Positions 1 through 7,660 are shown, counted from the first letter of the stretch. The stretch is DNA of 20,282 bases from Pseudomonadota bacterium (GCA_023430685.1 JAEYZH010000178.1:1-20282), one strand, 5' to 3'. Numbers and translations: made by a program. The notes: generated from the letters alone by a model not told the origin.

Positions 1-644
1 TCGATCTCGGCCGGCAACACCAGCGCGGGCGCCACGAGCGCGGCGGTCGAACGCGGCGGCGCCGCGTTCGCCGGTGGCGCGTCAGGCGCGCGCGGGCGCC
101 ACCACCCGGCAAGCGCGATCAGCAATGCGAGCACGATCAACGCGCCCGCGCCGGCCAGCGCGCGCGCACCCTTTCGTGGAGTTCCGGGTGCCTTCACCGC
201 GCCGGGCAATACGGCCGGCGCGAGCCCGGTCGGCGCGTCGATGGCCGGCGCCGCGCGCGCAGGTTCGACCAGCGCGGCGTCGAACGCCGCGGATTCGACC
301 GCTGCGGATTCGACCGGCGCGGATTCGACCGGGACGATCGCGCCGGTCCAGCGGTAGCCGAAACGCGGCACGGTGCGGATCAGGCGCTGCTCGCTGCCGG
401 TATCGCCGAGGCTCCTGCGCAGCTTCACGATCGTGTGGCTCAGCAGCGCCTCGCTGACCTCGACGCGTCCCCAGACGGCCGCGATCAGTTCGTCGCGCCC
501 GACCGCGCGGTCGCGGTGCTCGACGAGATAGGCAAGGCAGTCGAATGCACGCGCGGGCAGCGCCACGAGGTCGCCGCGCTCGTGCAGTTCTCGCGTGGCC
601 GGGTTCAGAAGGAAGTCGTTGAATCGGTACATCGCCATCCGCAT
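1..644 (-). CDS. Winged-helix transcriptional regulator with one membrane segment (CadC-like), C-terminus off window
   Basis: The frame is open from the ATG at 644 to the left window edge. The first ~100 residues form an OmpR/PhoB-type winged helix: LPARAFDCLAYLVEHRDR, then RDELIAAVWG, then SHTIVKLRRSLGD and the wing hairpin IRTVPRFGYRW. After it comes a low-complexity linker of repeated VESA units, then one hydrophobic segment (about residues 163-181, rich in Ala, Leu, Ile and ending Trp-Trp) and an Ala/Pro-rich stretch. In CadC/ToxR-like proteins such a layout places the DNA-binding domain in the cytoplasm and a sensor domain in the periplasm; that domain is not in the window. In-frame ATGs at 638 and 632 are possible starts, none with a clear Shine-Dalgarno. 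It is divergent from the HAD gene, 54 bases away. The target genes are unknown. Confidence 0.85.
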   Translation of the reverse strand, partial: MRMAMYRFNDFLLNPATRELHERGDLVALPARAFDCLAYLVEHRDRAVGRDELIAAVWGRVEVSEALLSHTIVKLRRSLGDTGSEQRLIRTVPRFGYRWTGAIVPVESAPVESAAVESAAFDAALVEPARAAPAIDAPTGLAPAVLPGAVKAPGTPRKGARALAGAGALIVLALLIALAGWWRPRAPDAPPANAAPPRSTAALVAPALVLPAEI

Positions 645-649
645 AGGGT
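644..649 (+). promoter_or_regulatory. Possible -10 element TAGGGT for the HAD gene
   Basis: TAGGGT, preceded by GCA and followed by AACG, resembles the GCTAGNAT element seen before several other genes in this window. It ends 49 bases before the HAD start and overlaps the start of the divergent regulator. No convincing -35 is visible. Confidence 0.3.
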
Positions 650-698
650 AACGTGGGCGCGCCGCAGGCGCGTCGCGCCGTGCGTTTCGGGAGAGCCG

Positions 699-1379
699 AT
701 GGACGATCCGCTGCAGACCGCGTTCCTGTTCGACCTCGATGGCACCCTCGTCGACAGCGTCTACCAGCATGCACTCGCCTGGCACGAAGCGCTGTCCAGC
801 GAAGGCATCGAACTGTCGATGTGGCGCATCCACCGGCGCATCGGCATGAGCGGCGGCCTGATGGCGAACATCCTGCTGCGCGAGAGCGGCGTCGAACTCG
901 ACGATGCGCGCGCGCAGCGCCTGCGCGTGCGGCATGCAGAGGCGTACCGCGCGCGCGCAGCGCAGATCCGCCCGCTGCCGGGTGCACGCGAACTGCTCGC
1001 GCAGCTCGACGCCGCCGGCTGCGCGTGGGCGATCGCGACGAGCGGGCGCATCGAAACCGCCGGACCCGTGCTCGAGAGGCTCGGCGTCGACGCCACGCGC
1101 GTTCCGATCATCACGCGTGACCAGGTCCGGCGCGCGAAACCCGACCCCGACCTGTTCGTGGCGGCTGCCAGTCGACTCGGCGTGCCGATCGCGCAGGCGA
1201 CCGTGGTCGGCGACGCGGTCTGGGACATGCTCGCGGCGACGCGCGCGCGTGCGCTCGGCATCGGCCTGCTGTCGGGCGGCGCATCGGCCGGCGAACTCGC
1301 GCGCGCAGGGGCCTATCGCGTGTTCGAGGACCCGGCCGACCTGCTCGAGCATCTCGATGAGGTCGGCGGCCGCCGCTGA
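699..1379 (+). CDS. HAD-superfamily phosphatase (phosphoglycolate phosphatase / beta-phosphoglucomutase type)
   Basis: A 226-residue protein with all four HAD motifs: motif I FDLDGTLVDS (nucleophile Asp12, acid/base Asp14), motif II ATSG (Ser115), motif III Lys147 in RRAKPDP, and motif IV VVGDAVWDM (Asp172, Asp176). A helical cap of subfamily I type lies between motifs I and II (about residues 20-90). The family hydrolyses small phosphate esters or isomerises sugar phosphates in the cytoplasm. The glycine-rich IGMSGG cap segment and the overall length fit the phosphoglycolate phosphatase/beta-phosphoglucomutase group, but the substrate cannot be read from sequence. The start at 699 is set by GGGAGAG at 689-695 and by HAD motif I falling at residue 10; the upstream open frame is not homologous to anything expected. 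Confidence 0.9.
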   Translation: MDDPLQTAFLFDLDGTLVDSVYQHALAWHEALSSEGIELSMWRIHRRIGMSGGLMANILLRESGVELDDARAQRLRVRHAEAYRARAAQIRPLPGARELLAQLDAAGCAWAIATSGRIETAGPVLERLGVDATRVPIITRDQVRRAKPDPDLFVAAASRLGVPIAQATVVGDAVWDMLAATRARALGIGLLSGGASAGELARAGAYRVFEDPADLLEHLDEVGGRR

Positions 1380-1442
1380 ACCCGGGGCCCGCACCGGCCG
1401 GGCCTGCGACGGACTTGGCTAGGCGATGCGCCGCGACCTCGC

Positions 1443-1448
1443 TAGCAT
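1443..1448 (+). promoter_or_regulatory. Probable -10 element TAGCAT for the YrbL-like gene
   Basis: TAGCAT in the context GCTAGCATTCGC ends 28 bases before the ATG at 1476, the same distance as the elements before the Rieske gene and the 71-residue gene. The -35 is not evident. Confidence 0.45.
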
Positions 1449-1475
1449 TCGCATCCTGAATCCGGAACGCGTCGA

Positions 1476-2171
1476 ATGCCCCCTGCGATGACCGACCACG
1501 GCGCACCCGCGCTGCGCCTCGCCGATGCCACGCCGATCGCATCCGGCCAGGTCCGGCGCATCTTCGATCATCCGCTGGATTCGCGCCTGCTGATCAAGAT
1601 CCTGCGCCGGGATGCGATCGAACGCCGCTGGAGCGGGCGCCTGCGCGCCTACAAGCGGCTCGCGCGCGCGCTGCATTACGGCGGCCACGTGCGCGAGCTC
1701 AAGGAGTACATCGCCGCCTGCGCGCGCCACCCGGACCGGATCGCGCCGATCGCCCGCACGATCGGTGTGGTCGAAACCGACCTCGGGCTCGGTCTCGTGG
1801 CCGAGAAGGTGGTCGGTCCGGACGCAACGCTCGCTCCGACGCTCGCAACGCGCTACGCATCCGAAGGCGGATTCAGCGACGTGCTCGAACGCGACCTCGA
1901 GGCGCTGCTCGAAGACCTGCTCGCGTGCAACGTCATCGTCGGCGACATGCACGCGTGGAACATCGTCTACGGCAGCGACTCGCGCGGCGGTCCGCGCTTC
2001 GTGCTGATCGACGGTTTCGGCGAGAAACTCGCGATCCCGCTGACCTCGATGAGCAGGCGCTTCAACGCGCACAACACGCGCAGGCTCTATCGCCGCATGC
2101 GCGCGCAGTTGCTGCAGCTGGTGCCGCTGGAACACCCGGCCGCCGGAGTGGAATCGACGCACGGCGGATGA
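1476..2171 (+). CDS. YrbL-like protein-kinase-fold protein
   Basis: A 231-residue protein with the reduced kinase fold of the YrbL family (PhoP-regulated in enterobacteria; the E. coli protein is of similar size). Visible landmarks are a beta-3 lysine (Lys41 in LLIKIL), the segment GVVETDLGLGLVAEKV (97-112) that this family shares, a catalytic-loop-like GDMHAWNIVY (Asp157, His159, Asn162), and a DFG-like LIDGFG (Asp179). Phosphorylation of small molecules or proteins is possible; no substrate is known for the family to my knowledge. GGAA at 1464-1467 suits the ATG at 1476; an in-frame ATG at 1488 is the alternative. Its partner genes here (HAD, ArnT-like) do not define a pathway. It converges on the glycosyltransferase gene with only 33 bases between stops and no visible terminator. 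Confidence 0.8.
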   Translation: MPPAMTDHGAPALRLADATPIASGQVRRIFDHPLDSRLLIKILRRDAIERRWSGRLRAYKRLARALHYGGHVRELKEYIAACARHPDRIAPIARTIGVVETDLGLGLVAEKVVGPDATLAPTLATRYASEGGFSDVLERDLEALLEDLLACNVIVGDMHAWNIVYGSDSRGGPRFVLIDGFGEKLAIPLTSMSRRFNAHNTRRLYRRMRAQLLQLVPLEHPAAGVESTHGG

Positions 2172-2204
2172 CGCCGGCACGCGCGGCCGCGCGTCGAATG
2201 CACG

Positions 2205-3938
2205 CTAGCCGTCATCACCGTCGCCGTCGTCCGGCGCATCCTCGTCGACCGGCAGCGGCGGCACGCAGCCCGGCACGCGCGCATCGGAGCGGAACATCCA
2301 CCACTCGCGCCGGTTCGCGTTCGCGACGAAGGTCGCCCTCGACTTGTCCACGCAGTCACCCATCGCCTCGTCGAGGATGAACACCCAGCGCCCCGGCGCC
2401 TGGTCCTGCCACGCGACCGCATCGAGGTACTGCTGCGGCCATTTCTTGCGGAAGCCGAACTCGCGCACCGGTCCCTCGGCCATCAGCAGGTTCTGTTCCT
2501 TCCACGCGACCATGCCGAACTCGACGCCCGGCCCGGCGATCTCGCGCGCCTTGCGCATCGCGCCCACGGCGGAACTCGAATCGTTGAGCAGCGGGTAGGC
2601 CCAGAGGCTCCACAACAGCCACAATCCGGTGATCCCCGCGAGCAGCGCGTGCACGCCGCGACGCGGGCGGAACGCGAGCGCGGCGAGCACGAACGACAGG
2701 CCCATCGCGATGACCATGCCCCACACGAGGTGGTCCAGGCCGACGAGTTCGCGCCGGCGCAGGAAGTCCTCGGCCGCGCTCGAATGCCCGAGCAGCGCCC
2801 ATGCGCCCGCGCCGAGGATCACGAGTCCGCCGACGAGCGCGAGCGCGAACGCGGTGATGCGCATCCAGCGCGTCGCGACGATGCGTTCGAGGAACGGCGC
2901 CATCGCGAGCGCGACCATCGGCGTCGCCGGCATCAGGTAGACGTCGCGCTTGCCGACCGGGATGCTGAAGAACACGATCACGAGCACCGCCCAGGCCAGC
3001 GGCAGCATCACGCGTGCCTCGCGCGCGCGCAGCGCCTGCCACCAGAGCGGAATCGCGCCGATGTAGGCCAGCGACATCGGGAACCAGTTGAACAGCAGGA
3101 TCGGACCGTAATACCAGAACGGCTGCGGATGCGACCACGAGCCCGCGTAGCGACCCGCGGTCTGGCGGAAGAACAGGTCGTCGACATAGGCCGCGTACTC
3201 GGGCGAACCGCTCGCCTTCGCGACGAGCAGCACCGACAGGCCCCAGGCGAGGATCGGAACAAGGAACGCGAGCGGACCCGCGAGCCAGCGCAGCGTCGAA
3301 CCGCTCGTGCGCGTGACACCGTCCCAGCCGCGCCAGCGCGCGTAGAGGTAAGGCACGACCATCAGCAGCGCGAGGATGCCCACGCCTTTCGTGATCACGC
3401 CGAGTCCGGCCGCGAAACAGCCGAGCCAGTACGCGCGCCAGTTCGGGCCTCGCAGGAAGTGCAGCAGCAGGCCCCAGTTCGCGAGCGTGATCCATCCCAT
3501 GATCAACGGATCGATCTGCGCGCGCTTGACCTGGTAGACGAACTGGAACACGAACAGCAGCGCGATCGCCGCGTAGAGGCCCGCACGATGGTTCCAGAAT
3601 CGCCGGCCGAGATCCCAGGTCAGCCCAAGCGTGAGCAGGCCCGCGAGCAGCGAAGGCAGCAGGAACGCGACGCGCCAGCTGCCGATGACCTGGTAGGCGA
3701 GGCCCTGCAGCCAGAACAGCATCGGCGGCTTGTCCGAATACAGCTCATGGCCGCGATGCGGGAACAGCCAGTCGCCCGACTCGACCATGTGCCGCGCGAC
3801 GAGCACGAAGCGCGGTTCGTCCGATGGCCACGGATCGCGCAGGCCGATGCCCGCGCCGAGCAGCACCAGCGCGAACAGCATGAACCACAGGAACTCGCGC
3901 CGTTCGTGCGCGGCCATCGGCGGGGTCGAGGTCAGCAT
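2205..3938 (-). CDS. ArnT/PMT-family membrane glycosyltransferase (GT-C fold)
   Basis: A 577-residue polytopic protein. Near the N-terminus, after the first membrane helix (about 15-33), it carries DPWPSDEPR (35-43), the acidic loop that holds the catalytic residue in GT-C enzymes of the ArnT/PMT_2 type, then YSDKPPMLFWLQGLAY (67-82), the KPP signature of ArnT-like proteins. About 11-12 further hydrophobic segments follow, then a soluble C-terminal domain ending in the acidic tail DEDAPDDGDGDDG. Family members transfer a sugar from a polyprenyl phosphate to lipid A, other lipids or protein on the periplasmic face. No aminoarabinose (arn) genes are adjacent, so the donor and acceptor are open. 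The start at 3938 keeps the cytoplasmic N-terminus short; 3917 also fits, and 4019 would add a non-hydrophobic extension. No clear Shine-Dalgarno for any. Confidence 0.88.
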   Translation of the reverse strand: MLTSTPPMAAHERREFLWFMLFALVLLGAGIGLRDPWPSDEPRFVLVARHMVESGDWLFPHRGHELYSDKPPMLFWLQGLAYQVIGSWRVAFLLPSLLAGLLTLGLTWDLGRRFWNHRAGLYAAIALLFVFQFVYQVKRAQIDPLIMGWITLANWGLLLHFLRGPNWRAYWLGCFAAGLGVITKGVGILALLMVVPYLYARWRGWDGVTRTSGSTLRWLAGPLAFLVPILAWGLSVLLVAKASGSPEYAAYVDDLFFRQTAGRYAGSWSHPQPFWYYGPILLFNWFPMSLAYIGAIPLWWQALRAREARVMLPLAWAVLVIVFFSIPVGKRDVYLMPATPMVALAMAPFLERIVATRWMRITAFALALVGGLVILGAGAWALLGHSSAAEDFLRRRELVGLDHLVWGMVIAMGLSFVLAALAFRPRRGVHALLAGITGLWLLWSLWAYPLLNDSSSAVGAMRKAREIAGPGVEFGMVAWKEQNLLMAEGPVREFGFRKKWPQQYLDAVAWQDQAPGRWVFILDEAMGDCVDKSRATFVANANRREWWMFRSDARVPGCVPPLPVDEDAPDDGDGDDG

Positions 3939-3967
3939 CCGGCATCCGGCTTGGGGCGAAGCGGGGA

Positions 3968-3973
3968 ATTCTA
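3968..3973 (-). promoter_or_regulatory. Probable -10 element TAGAAT for the ArnT-like gene
   Basis: On the minus strand GCTAGAATTCCC ends 30 bases before the start at 3938, matching the recurring element. This supports 3938, or the in-frame ATG at 3917, over the start at 4019, which would lie upstream of it. Confidence 0.45.
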
Positions 3974-4139
3974 GCAGCGGCGCCGCGCCCCCGAGTCCGG
4001 ACCTGCCGGTGCAGTCCATGCGAACCCCGGCGCATTCGACGCGCGCAGGCGCAGGTCCGGTCCGCGCGGAACGCCGCTAGATCGCGTTGCGGCGTTCCGA
4101 CGGGCATTCGATCGCAAGCCGGACCGACGCGATCGCAGC

Positions 4140-4145
4140 TAGGAT
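4140..4145 (+). promoter_or_regulatory. Probable -10 element TAGGAT for the Rieske-permease unit
   Basis: GCTAGGATACGCC ends 28 bases before the ATG at 4173. The short leader between them has no recognisable Shine-Dalgarno. The -35 is not evident. Confidence 0.45.
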
Positions 4146-4172
4146 ACGCCGAGTTCCCGGCCGGGCACCCGC

Positions 4173-5258
4173 ATGACCGAACGTCCCGATCCGCTCGCAG
4201 CGCAGGCACTCGAGGTCGCGCAGGCGCTGCCGGCCGAGTACTACCACGGAACCACCGCCATCGAGCGCGACCGGCGCGCGGTGTTCGCGCGCAGCTGGCA
4301 ACTGGTCGCGCGCGATGCGCAACTCGAAAGCCCCGGCGACCATGCCGTCGCCGACATCGCCGGCGTCCCGCTGCTGCTCGTGCGCGGCGAAGATCGCGTG
4401 CTGCGAGCGCTCCACAACGTGTGCCGCCATCGCGCGGGACCGCTCGCGCTGTGCGACGGGCGCGCCGCGAAGCGCCTGCGCTGCAAATACCACGGCTGGA
4501 CCTACGCGCTCGATGGCCGGCTCGCGAGCGCGCCCGAGATGCAGTCGGCCGAAGGCTTCGACGTCGCCGACGTGCGCCTGCCCGAGGCGACAATCGCGGC
4601 GTGGCGCGGGCTCGTGTTCGCCGCGGTAGGCCCGGTGCCGCCGCTCGCGGAAGTCTTCGAGGGCATCGACGAGCGCGCCGGCGCGCACGCGCTCGCGGGC
4701 TACCGATGGCACGGCCGCACGAGCTACGACATCGCCTGCGACTGGAAGGTCTATGTCGACAATTATCTCGAGGGCTACCACGTCCCGCACATCCATCCCG
4801 AACTCAACCGCATGCTCGACTACCGGAGCTACCGCACCGAATGCGCGCGGTGGCATTCATTGCAGTGGAGCCCGCTCGAAAGCGCCGGCGAACTCTACGG
4901 GGACGGCGAGGCGCTCTACTACTGGCTGTGGCCGAACACGATGCTGAACATCCTGCCCGGGCGAGTGCAGACCAATCGCGTGCTGCCGCTCGGGGACGGT
5001 CGCTGCCGCGTCGAGTTCGACTTCTGGTACGCGCCCGGCGTCGAACCCGCGCGCGCGGTGCGCGACCTCGAGTTCAGCGACCTCGTGCAGCGCGAGGACG
5101 TCGACATCTGCGAGCGCGTGCAGCGCGGGATCGCGTCCGGATCGTGGCGCAGCGGTCGCCTGAATCCGCTGCGCGAGAGCGGCGTGCATCATTTCCACGA
5201 GCTCCTGCGCGAGGCCTACCGCGAGGATCGCGGCGAGCCGCGCGGCGGACCTGCATGA
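4173..5258 (+). CDS. Rieske non-heme iron oxygenase, alpha subunit (choline/carnitine monooxygenase-like)
   Basis: A 361-residue ring-hydroxylating-oxygenase-type alpha subunit. The Rieske [2Fe-2S] ligands are Cys84, His86, Cys104 and His107 (CRH, then CKYHGWTY). The mononuclear iron site is in DNYLEGYHVPHIHP: His203 and His208, with Asp309 or Asp311 in QREDVDIC as the third ligand. The residue that bridges the two metal sites is Glu200 rather than the usual Asp, a variation described for carnitine monooxygenase CntA. Family members use an electron-transfer reductase; none is encoded in this window. The protein shares the compact 350-380-residue build of choline monooxygenase and glycine-betaine demethylase-type enzymes, but the substrate is inference. 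Its stop overlaps the start of the permease gene (ATGA), which ties the two in translation. Confidence 0.88.
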   Translation: MTERPDPLAAQALEVAQALPAEYYHGTTAIERDRRAVFARSWQLVARDAQLESPGDHAVADIAGVPLLLVRGEDRVLRALHNVCRHRAGPLALCDGRAAKRLRCKYHGWTYALDGRLASAPEMQSAEGFDVADVRLPEATIAAWRGLVFAAVGPVPPLAEVFEGIDERAGAHALAGYRWHGRTSYDIACDWKVYVDNYLEGYHVPHIHPELNRMLDYRSYRTECARWHSLQWSPLESAGELYGDGEALYYWLWPNTMLNILPGRVQTNRVLPLGDGRCRVEFDFWYAPGVEPARAVRDLEFSDLVQREDVDICERVQRGIASGSWRSGRLNPLRESGVHHFHELLREAYREDRGEPRGGPA

Positions 5259-6562
5259 ACGCGCGCGCGGCTGCGGTCGCCCCGATCGGACTGGTCACCG
5301 CGATCGCGTTGGTGGTCGGCAACATGATCGGCTCCGGCTTGTTCCTGCTGCCCGCGTCGCTCGCCCCCTGGGGACCCGCGGCGCTGCTCGGATGGGGCAT
5401 CAGCGCGATCGGTGCGCTCGCGCTCGCACTGGTATTCGCCCGTCTCGCGCGTGCCTGGCCGCGCAGCGGCGGACCGTACGCGTTCGCGCGTGCCGCGTTC
5501 GGCTATCGCATCGGCTTCGTCGTCGCATGGAGCTACTGGGTATCGATCTGGTGCGCGACCGCGGCGATCGCGATCGCGTTCGCGGGCTATCTCGGTTCAC
5601 TCTGGCCTGCGGCGACTTCCACGCCGCTGCATTCGATGCTGACCGCGCTCGCGGCGCTGTGGACCTGCACGCTGACCAATGCGTTCGGCGTGCGCAGCGC
5701 GGGCGGGATGCAGGTGCTCACGACGCTGCTGAAGCTGCTGCCGCTGGCCGCACTCGTGGTGTTCGCCGCGCCGTCGGTCGAATCGTTCGCGTGGCGGCCA
5801 TTCAACCCGAGCGGGTTCGACCTGTGGACCGTCGCGAGCACGACCGCAGCGCTGACGCTGTGGTCGTTCCTCGGCATCGAGAGCGCGACCAATCTCGCGC
5901 AGGACGTGCGGGATCCGACGCGCAACGTGCCGCGCGCGACGCTGGTCGGCACCATGCTCGCGATCGGCGTGACGATCGCGGCCTGCACCGTCGTCGCGGG
6001 CATCGTGCCGGGAACGCAGCTCGCCGCCTCCACCGCGCCATTCGCCGACGCGGCGATGCGGCTCTGGGGCGCGGGCTTCGGCCATGCCTTCGCCGCGACC
6101 GCGGTGGTCGCGTGCTTCGGCGCGCTCAACGGCTGGGTGCTCGTGCAGGGCCAGCTTCCGCTCGCCGCCGCGCGCGACCAGGTGTTCCCCGCCGCATTCG
6201 CCCGCACCGACGAACGCGGCACGCCGCAGTCCGGGCTCGTCATCGGCAGCGTGCTGGCGAGCCTGCTCGTGCTCGCCAACTACCGCAAGGACCTGGTCGG
6301 TTTGTTCACGTTCTCGATCCTGCTCTCGACCGCGGCAACCCTGCTGCCGTATGTCGTCTGCAGCGCGGCGGAACTTCGCCGGCTCACGCGCGCGGATGCC
6401 CGCGGAGGCATGCGCGATGCGCTCGGCGGCACGATCGCGGCGTTCGCGCTCGTGTTCAGCCTGTTCGCAATGGCGGGCACGGGCATCGAATCGCTGGCCT
6501 GGGGACTCGTGCTGGTCGGCGCGGGTCTGCCCGTGTACCTGTGGGCGCGCGCCCGGCGTTAA
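5255..6562 (+). CDS. AdiC-like APC-superfamily amino acid/amine transporter
   Basis: A 435-residue protein with about 12 hydrophobic segments. TM1 carries GNMIGSGLF (22-30), the unwound substrate-binding motif of the APC family. TM6 carries WSFLGIESA (203-211), and the following loop (VRDPTRNVPRA) is also typical. Trp203 and Glu209 fall where the arginine:agmatine antiporter AdiC has its gating Trp202 and pH-sensing Glu208, so the basic amino acid/polyamine antiporter subgroup is likely. It sits in the inner membrane. The ATG at 5255 overlaps the Rieske stop by 4 bases and lies right at TM1; the open frame extends far upstream, but only as an antisense-like shadow of the Rieske gene. The context suggests it supplies the substrate or exports the product of the oxygenase. 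No substrate is known. Confidence 0.9.
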   Translation: MNARAAAVAPIGLVTAIALVVGNMIGSGLFLLPASLAPWGPAALLGWGISAIGALALALVFARLARAWPRSGGPYAFARAAFGYRIGFVVAWSYWVSIWCATAAIAIAFAGYLGSLWPAATSTPLHSMLTALAALWTCTLTNAFGVRSAGGMQVLTTLLKLLPLAALVVFAAPSVESFAWRPFNPSGFDLWTVASTTAALTLWSFLGIESATNLAQDVRDPTRNVPRATLVGTMLAIGVTIAACTVVAGIVPGTQLAASTAPFADAAMRLWGAGFGHAFAATAVVACFGALNGWVLVQGQLPLAAARDQVFPAAFARTDERGTPQSGLVIGSVLASLLVLANYRKDLVGLFTFSILLSTAATLLPYVVCSAAELRRLTRADARGGMRDALGGTIAAFALVFSLFAMAGTGIESLAWGLVLVGAGLPVYLWARARR

Positions 6563-6606
6563 CCGGCCTGCAACGAGCCATTAACCGCGTTCACACCGTC
6601 GCTGCG

Positions 6607-6612
6607 TAGGAT
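6607..6612 (+). promoter_or_regulatory. Probable -10 element TAGGAT for the 71-residue gene and ArsC gene
   Basis: GCGTAGGATGCGCG ends 27 bases before the ATG at 6639, the same spacing as at 1443 and 4140. The -35 is not evident. Confidence 0.4.
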
Positions 6613-6638
6613 GCGCGCACCAGTCGCCGGAGGCCAGC

Positions 6639-6854
6639 ATGCGCGAACAACGTGTCATCGAGACGGACCTGCTCGGTTATCGCATCGAGCGCGTGCAATC
6701 CTTCGACGAGCGCGGCGGGCTCGAGATGCGGCGCTACGAGGTGATCGCTCCGGGTTCGCACGCGATACTCGGCAGCTATGCACACCGCGTGGAAGCCGAG
6801 CGCGCGGTGATCGCGCGCGAGCTCGCCGTGCCGCCGCGTTCCGAGGCGGCGTGA
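6639..6854 (+). CDS. Small hypothetical protein, 71 residues
   Basis: I do not recognise this protein. It is a soluble, charged 71-residue sequence with alternating polar/hydrophobic stretches (LLGYRIERVQSFDE, then MRRYEVIAPG, then ILGSYAHRVEAERAV), suggesting a three-stranded sheet plus a C-terminal helix. The strong Shine-Dalgarno GGAGG just upstream, the -10-like element at 6607-6612, and third-position G/C bias argue that it is a real gene. It lies 33 bases upstream of the ArsC-family gene and is probably cotranscribed with it. No catalytic motif or membrane segment is visible. Confidence 0.7.
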   Translation: MREQRVIETDLLGYRIERVQSFDERGGLEMRRYEVIAPGSHAILGSYAHRVEAERAVIARELAVPPRSEAA

Positions 6855-6887
6855 TCCGCGCTGCAGCGAACGAATCAGGAGGTTGCC

Positions 6888-7238
6888 ATGAACGACGTCG
6901 TGATCCTGCACAATCCGCGCTGCGCGAAATCACGCGAGACGCTCGCGCTGCTCGAGGCACGCGGCATCGCGCCGCGCGTGGTCGCCTACCTCGAGGCGCC
7001 ACCGACGGTGGCCGAGCTCGACGCGATCGTGACCCGACTCGGGGTCGAACCGCGTGCGATCATGCGACGCGAGGAACCCGAGTATGCGGAACTGCGACTC
7101 GATGACCCCGCGCTCGGACGCGACGAACTGCTCGCGACGATGCGCGCGCATCCGAAGCTGATCCAGCGACCGATCGTGATCGCGAACGGCCGCGCCACGC
7201 TGGGCCGCCCGCCGGAAGCGGTGCTGACGATCCTCTGA
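6888..7238 (+). CDS. ArsC-family thioredoxin-fold reductase (YfgD-like)
   Basis: A 116-residue protein of the glutaredoxin-coupled ArsC family. The catalytic cysteine is Cys12 in HNPRCAKSRE. The oxyanion-binding arginines expected of the family are visible in IMRREEPEY, in QRPIV and near GRPPE. In E. coli ArsC these bind arsenate and the reaction passes through glutathione and glutaredoxin. The length is closer to YfgD (about 119) than to plasmid ArsC (about 141). Whether it reduces arsenate is uncertain, because no arsB, acr3 or arsR lies nearby. A perfect AGGAGG lies about 6 bases before the ATG. The REP-like array begins about 30 bases after the stop. Confidence 0.88.
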   Translation: MNDVVILHNPRCAKSRETLALLEARGIAPRVVAYLEAPPTVAELDAIVTRLGVEPRAIMRREEPEYAELRLDDPALGRDELLATMRAHPKLIQRPIVIANGRATLGRPPEAVLTIL

Positions 7239-7267
7239 AGAAGCCGCGTCGCCCACGAACGGACCCA

Positions 7268-7652
7268 CGCAGGCGCGCAGCTTGTGCGCGATCGCGACCA
7301 TTCGATGTTCGCGCATGACCGTTTTCCTGCGCGGATCGCCCACAGGGTGGGCTCCTACGCGCGGGAATCGGATGTCACGTGATGGCGCAGGAGCGCACCC
7401 TGTGCGCGATCGCGGGAATCCGGGAACCCGCGCGCGAACGGTTTCCTGCGCGGATCGCCCACAGGGTGGGCTCCTGCACGCGGGAATCGGATGGCACCTG
7501 ATGGCGCAGGAGCGCACCCTGTGCGCGATCGCGGGAATCCGGGAACCCGCGCGCGAACGGTTTCCTGCGCGGGTCGCCCACAGGGTGGGCTCCTACACAC
7601 GCGTTCTGGATGCACCCCGGCGGCGCAGGCGCGCACCCTGCGCGCGATCGCG
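7268..7652 (+). repeat. REP-like array: tandem composite inverted repeats between convergent genes
   Basis: Two near-identical units (7321-7440 and 7441-7559) differ by four substitutions and one indel, followed by a decayed third (from 7560) and preceded by a decayed half-arm (7268-7298). Each unit holds two REP-like hairpins facing opposite ways. One has the palindrome GCCCAC-CCT-GTGGGC (read on the minus strand), the other GCGCAC-CCT-GTGCGC (read on the plus strand). Both are preceded by GTAG or GCAG plus GAG and followed by GCGATC (GATC in the minus-strand arm). Taken from one hairpin to the next, the mobile-looking composite is about 90 bp. It fills the gap between the ArsC gene and the omega-amidase gene, both transcribed towards it, so it may also end transcription. 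Open frames across it are artefacts of the repeat. Confidence 0.85.
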
Positions 7653-7660
7653 TCGACGAT

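Noticed and set aside
2205..3938. True ArnT (lipid A aminoarabinose transferase)
   Set aside because: The GT-C family call is firm, but there are no arn genes nearby, so the specific ArnT symbol is not supported.
4421..5254. Long N-terminal extension of the transporter frame
   Set aside because: It overlaps the Rieske gene, is arginine-rich and not hydrophobic, and the ATG at 5255 directly precedes TM1.
7321..7559. CRISPR array
   Set aside because: The two direct copies are 119-120 bp, contiguous, without unique spacers, and have internal hairpins; no cas genes are present.
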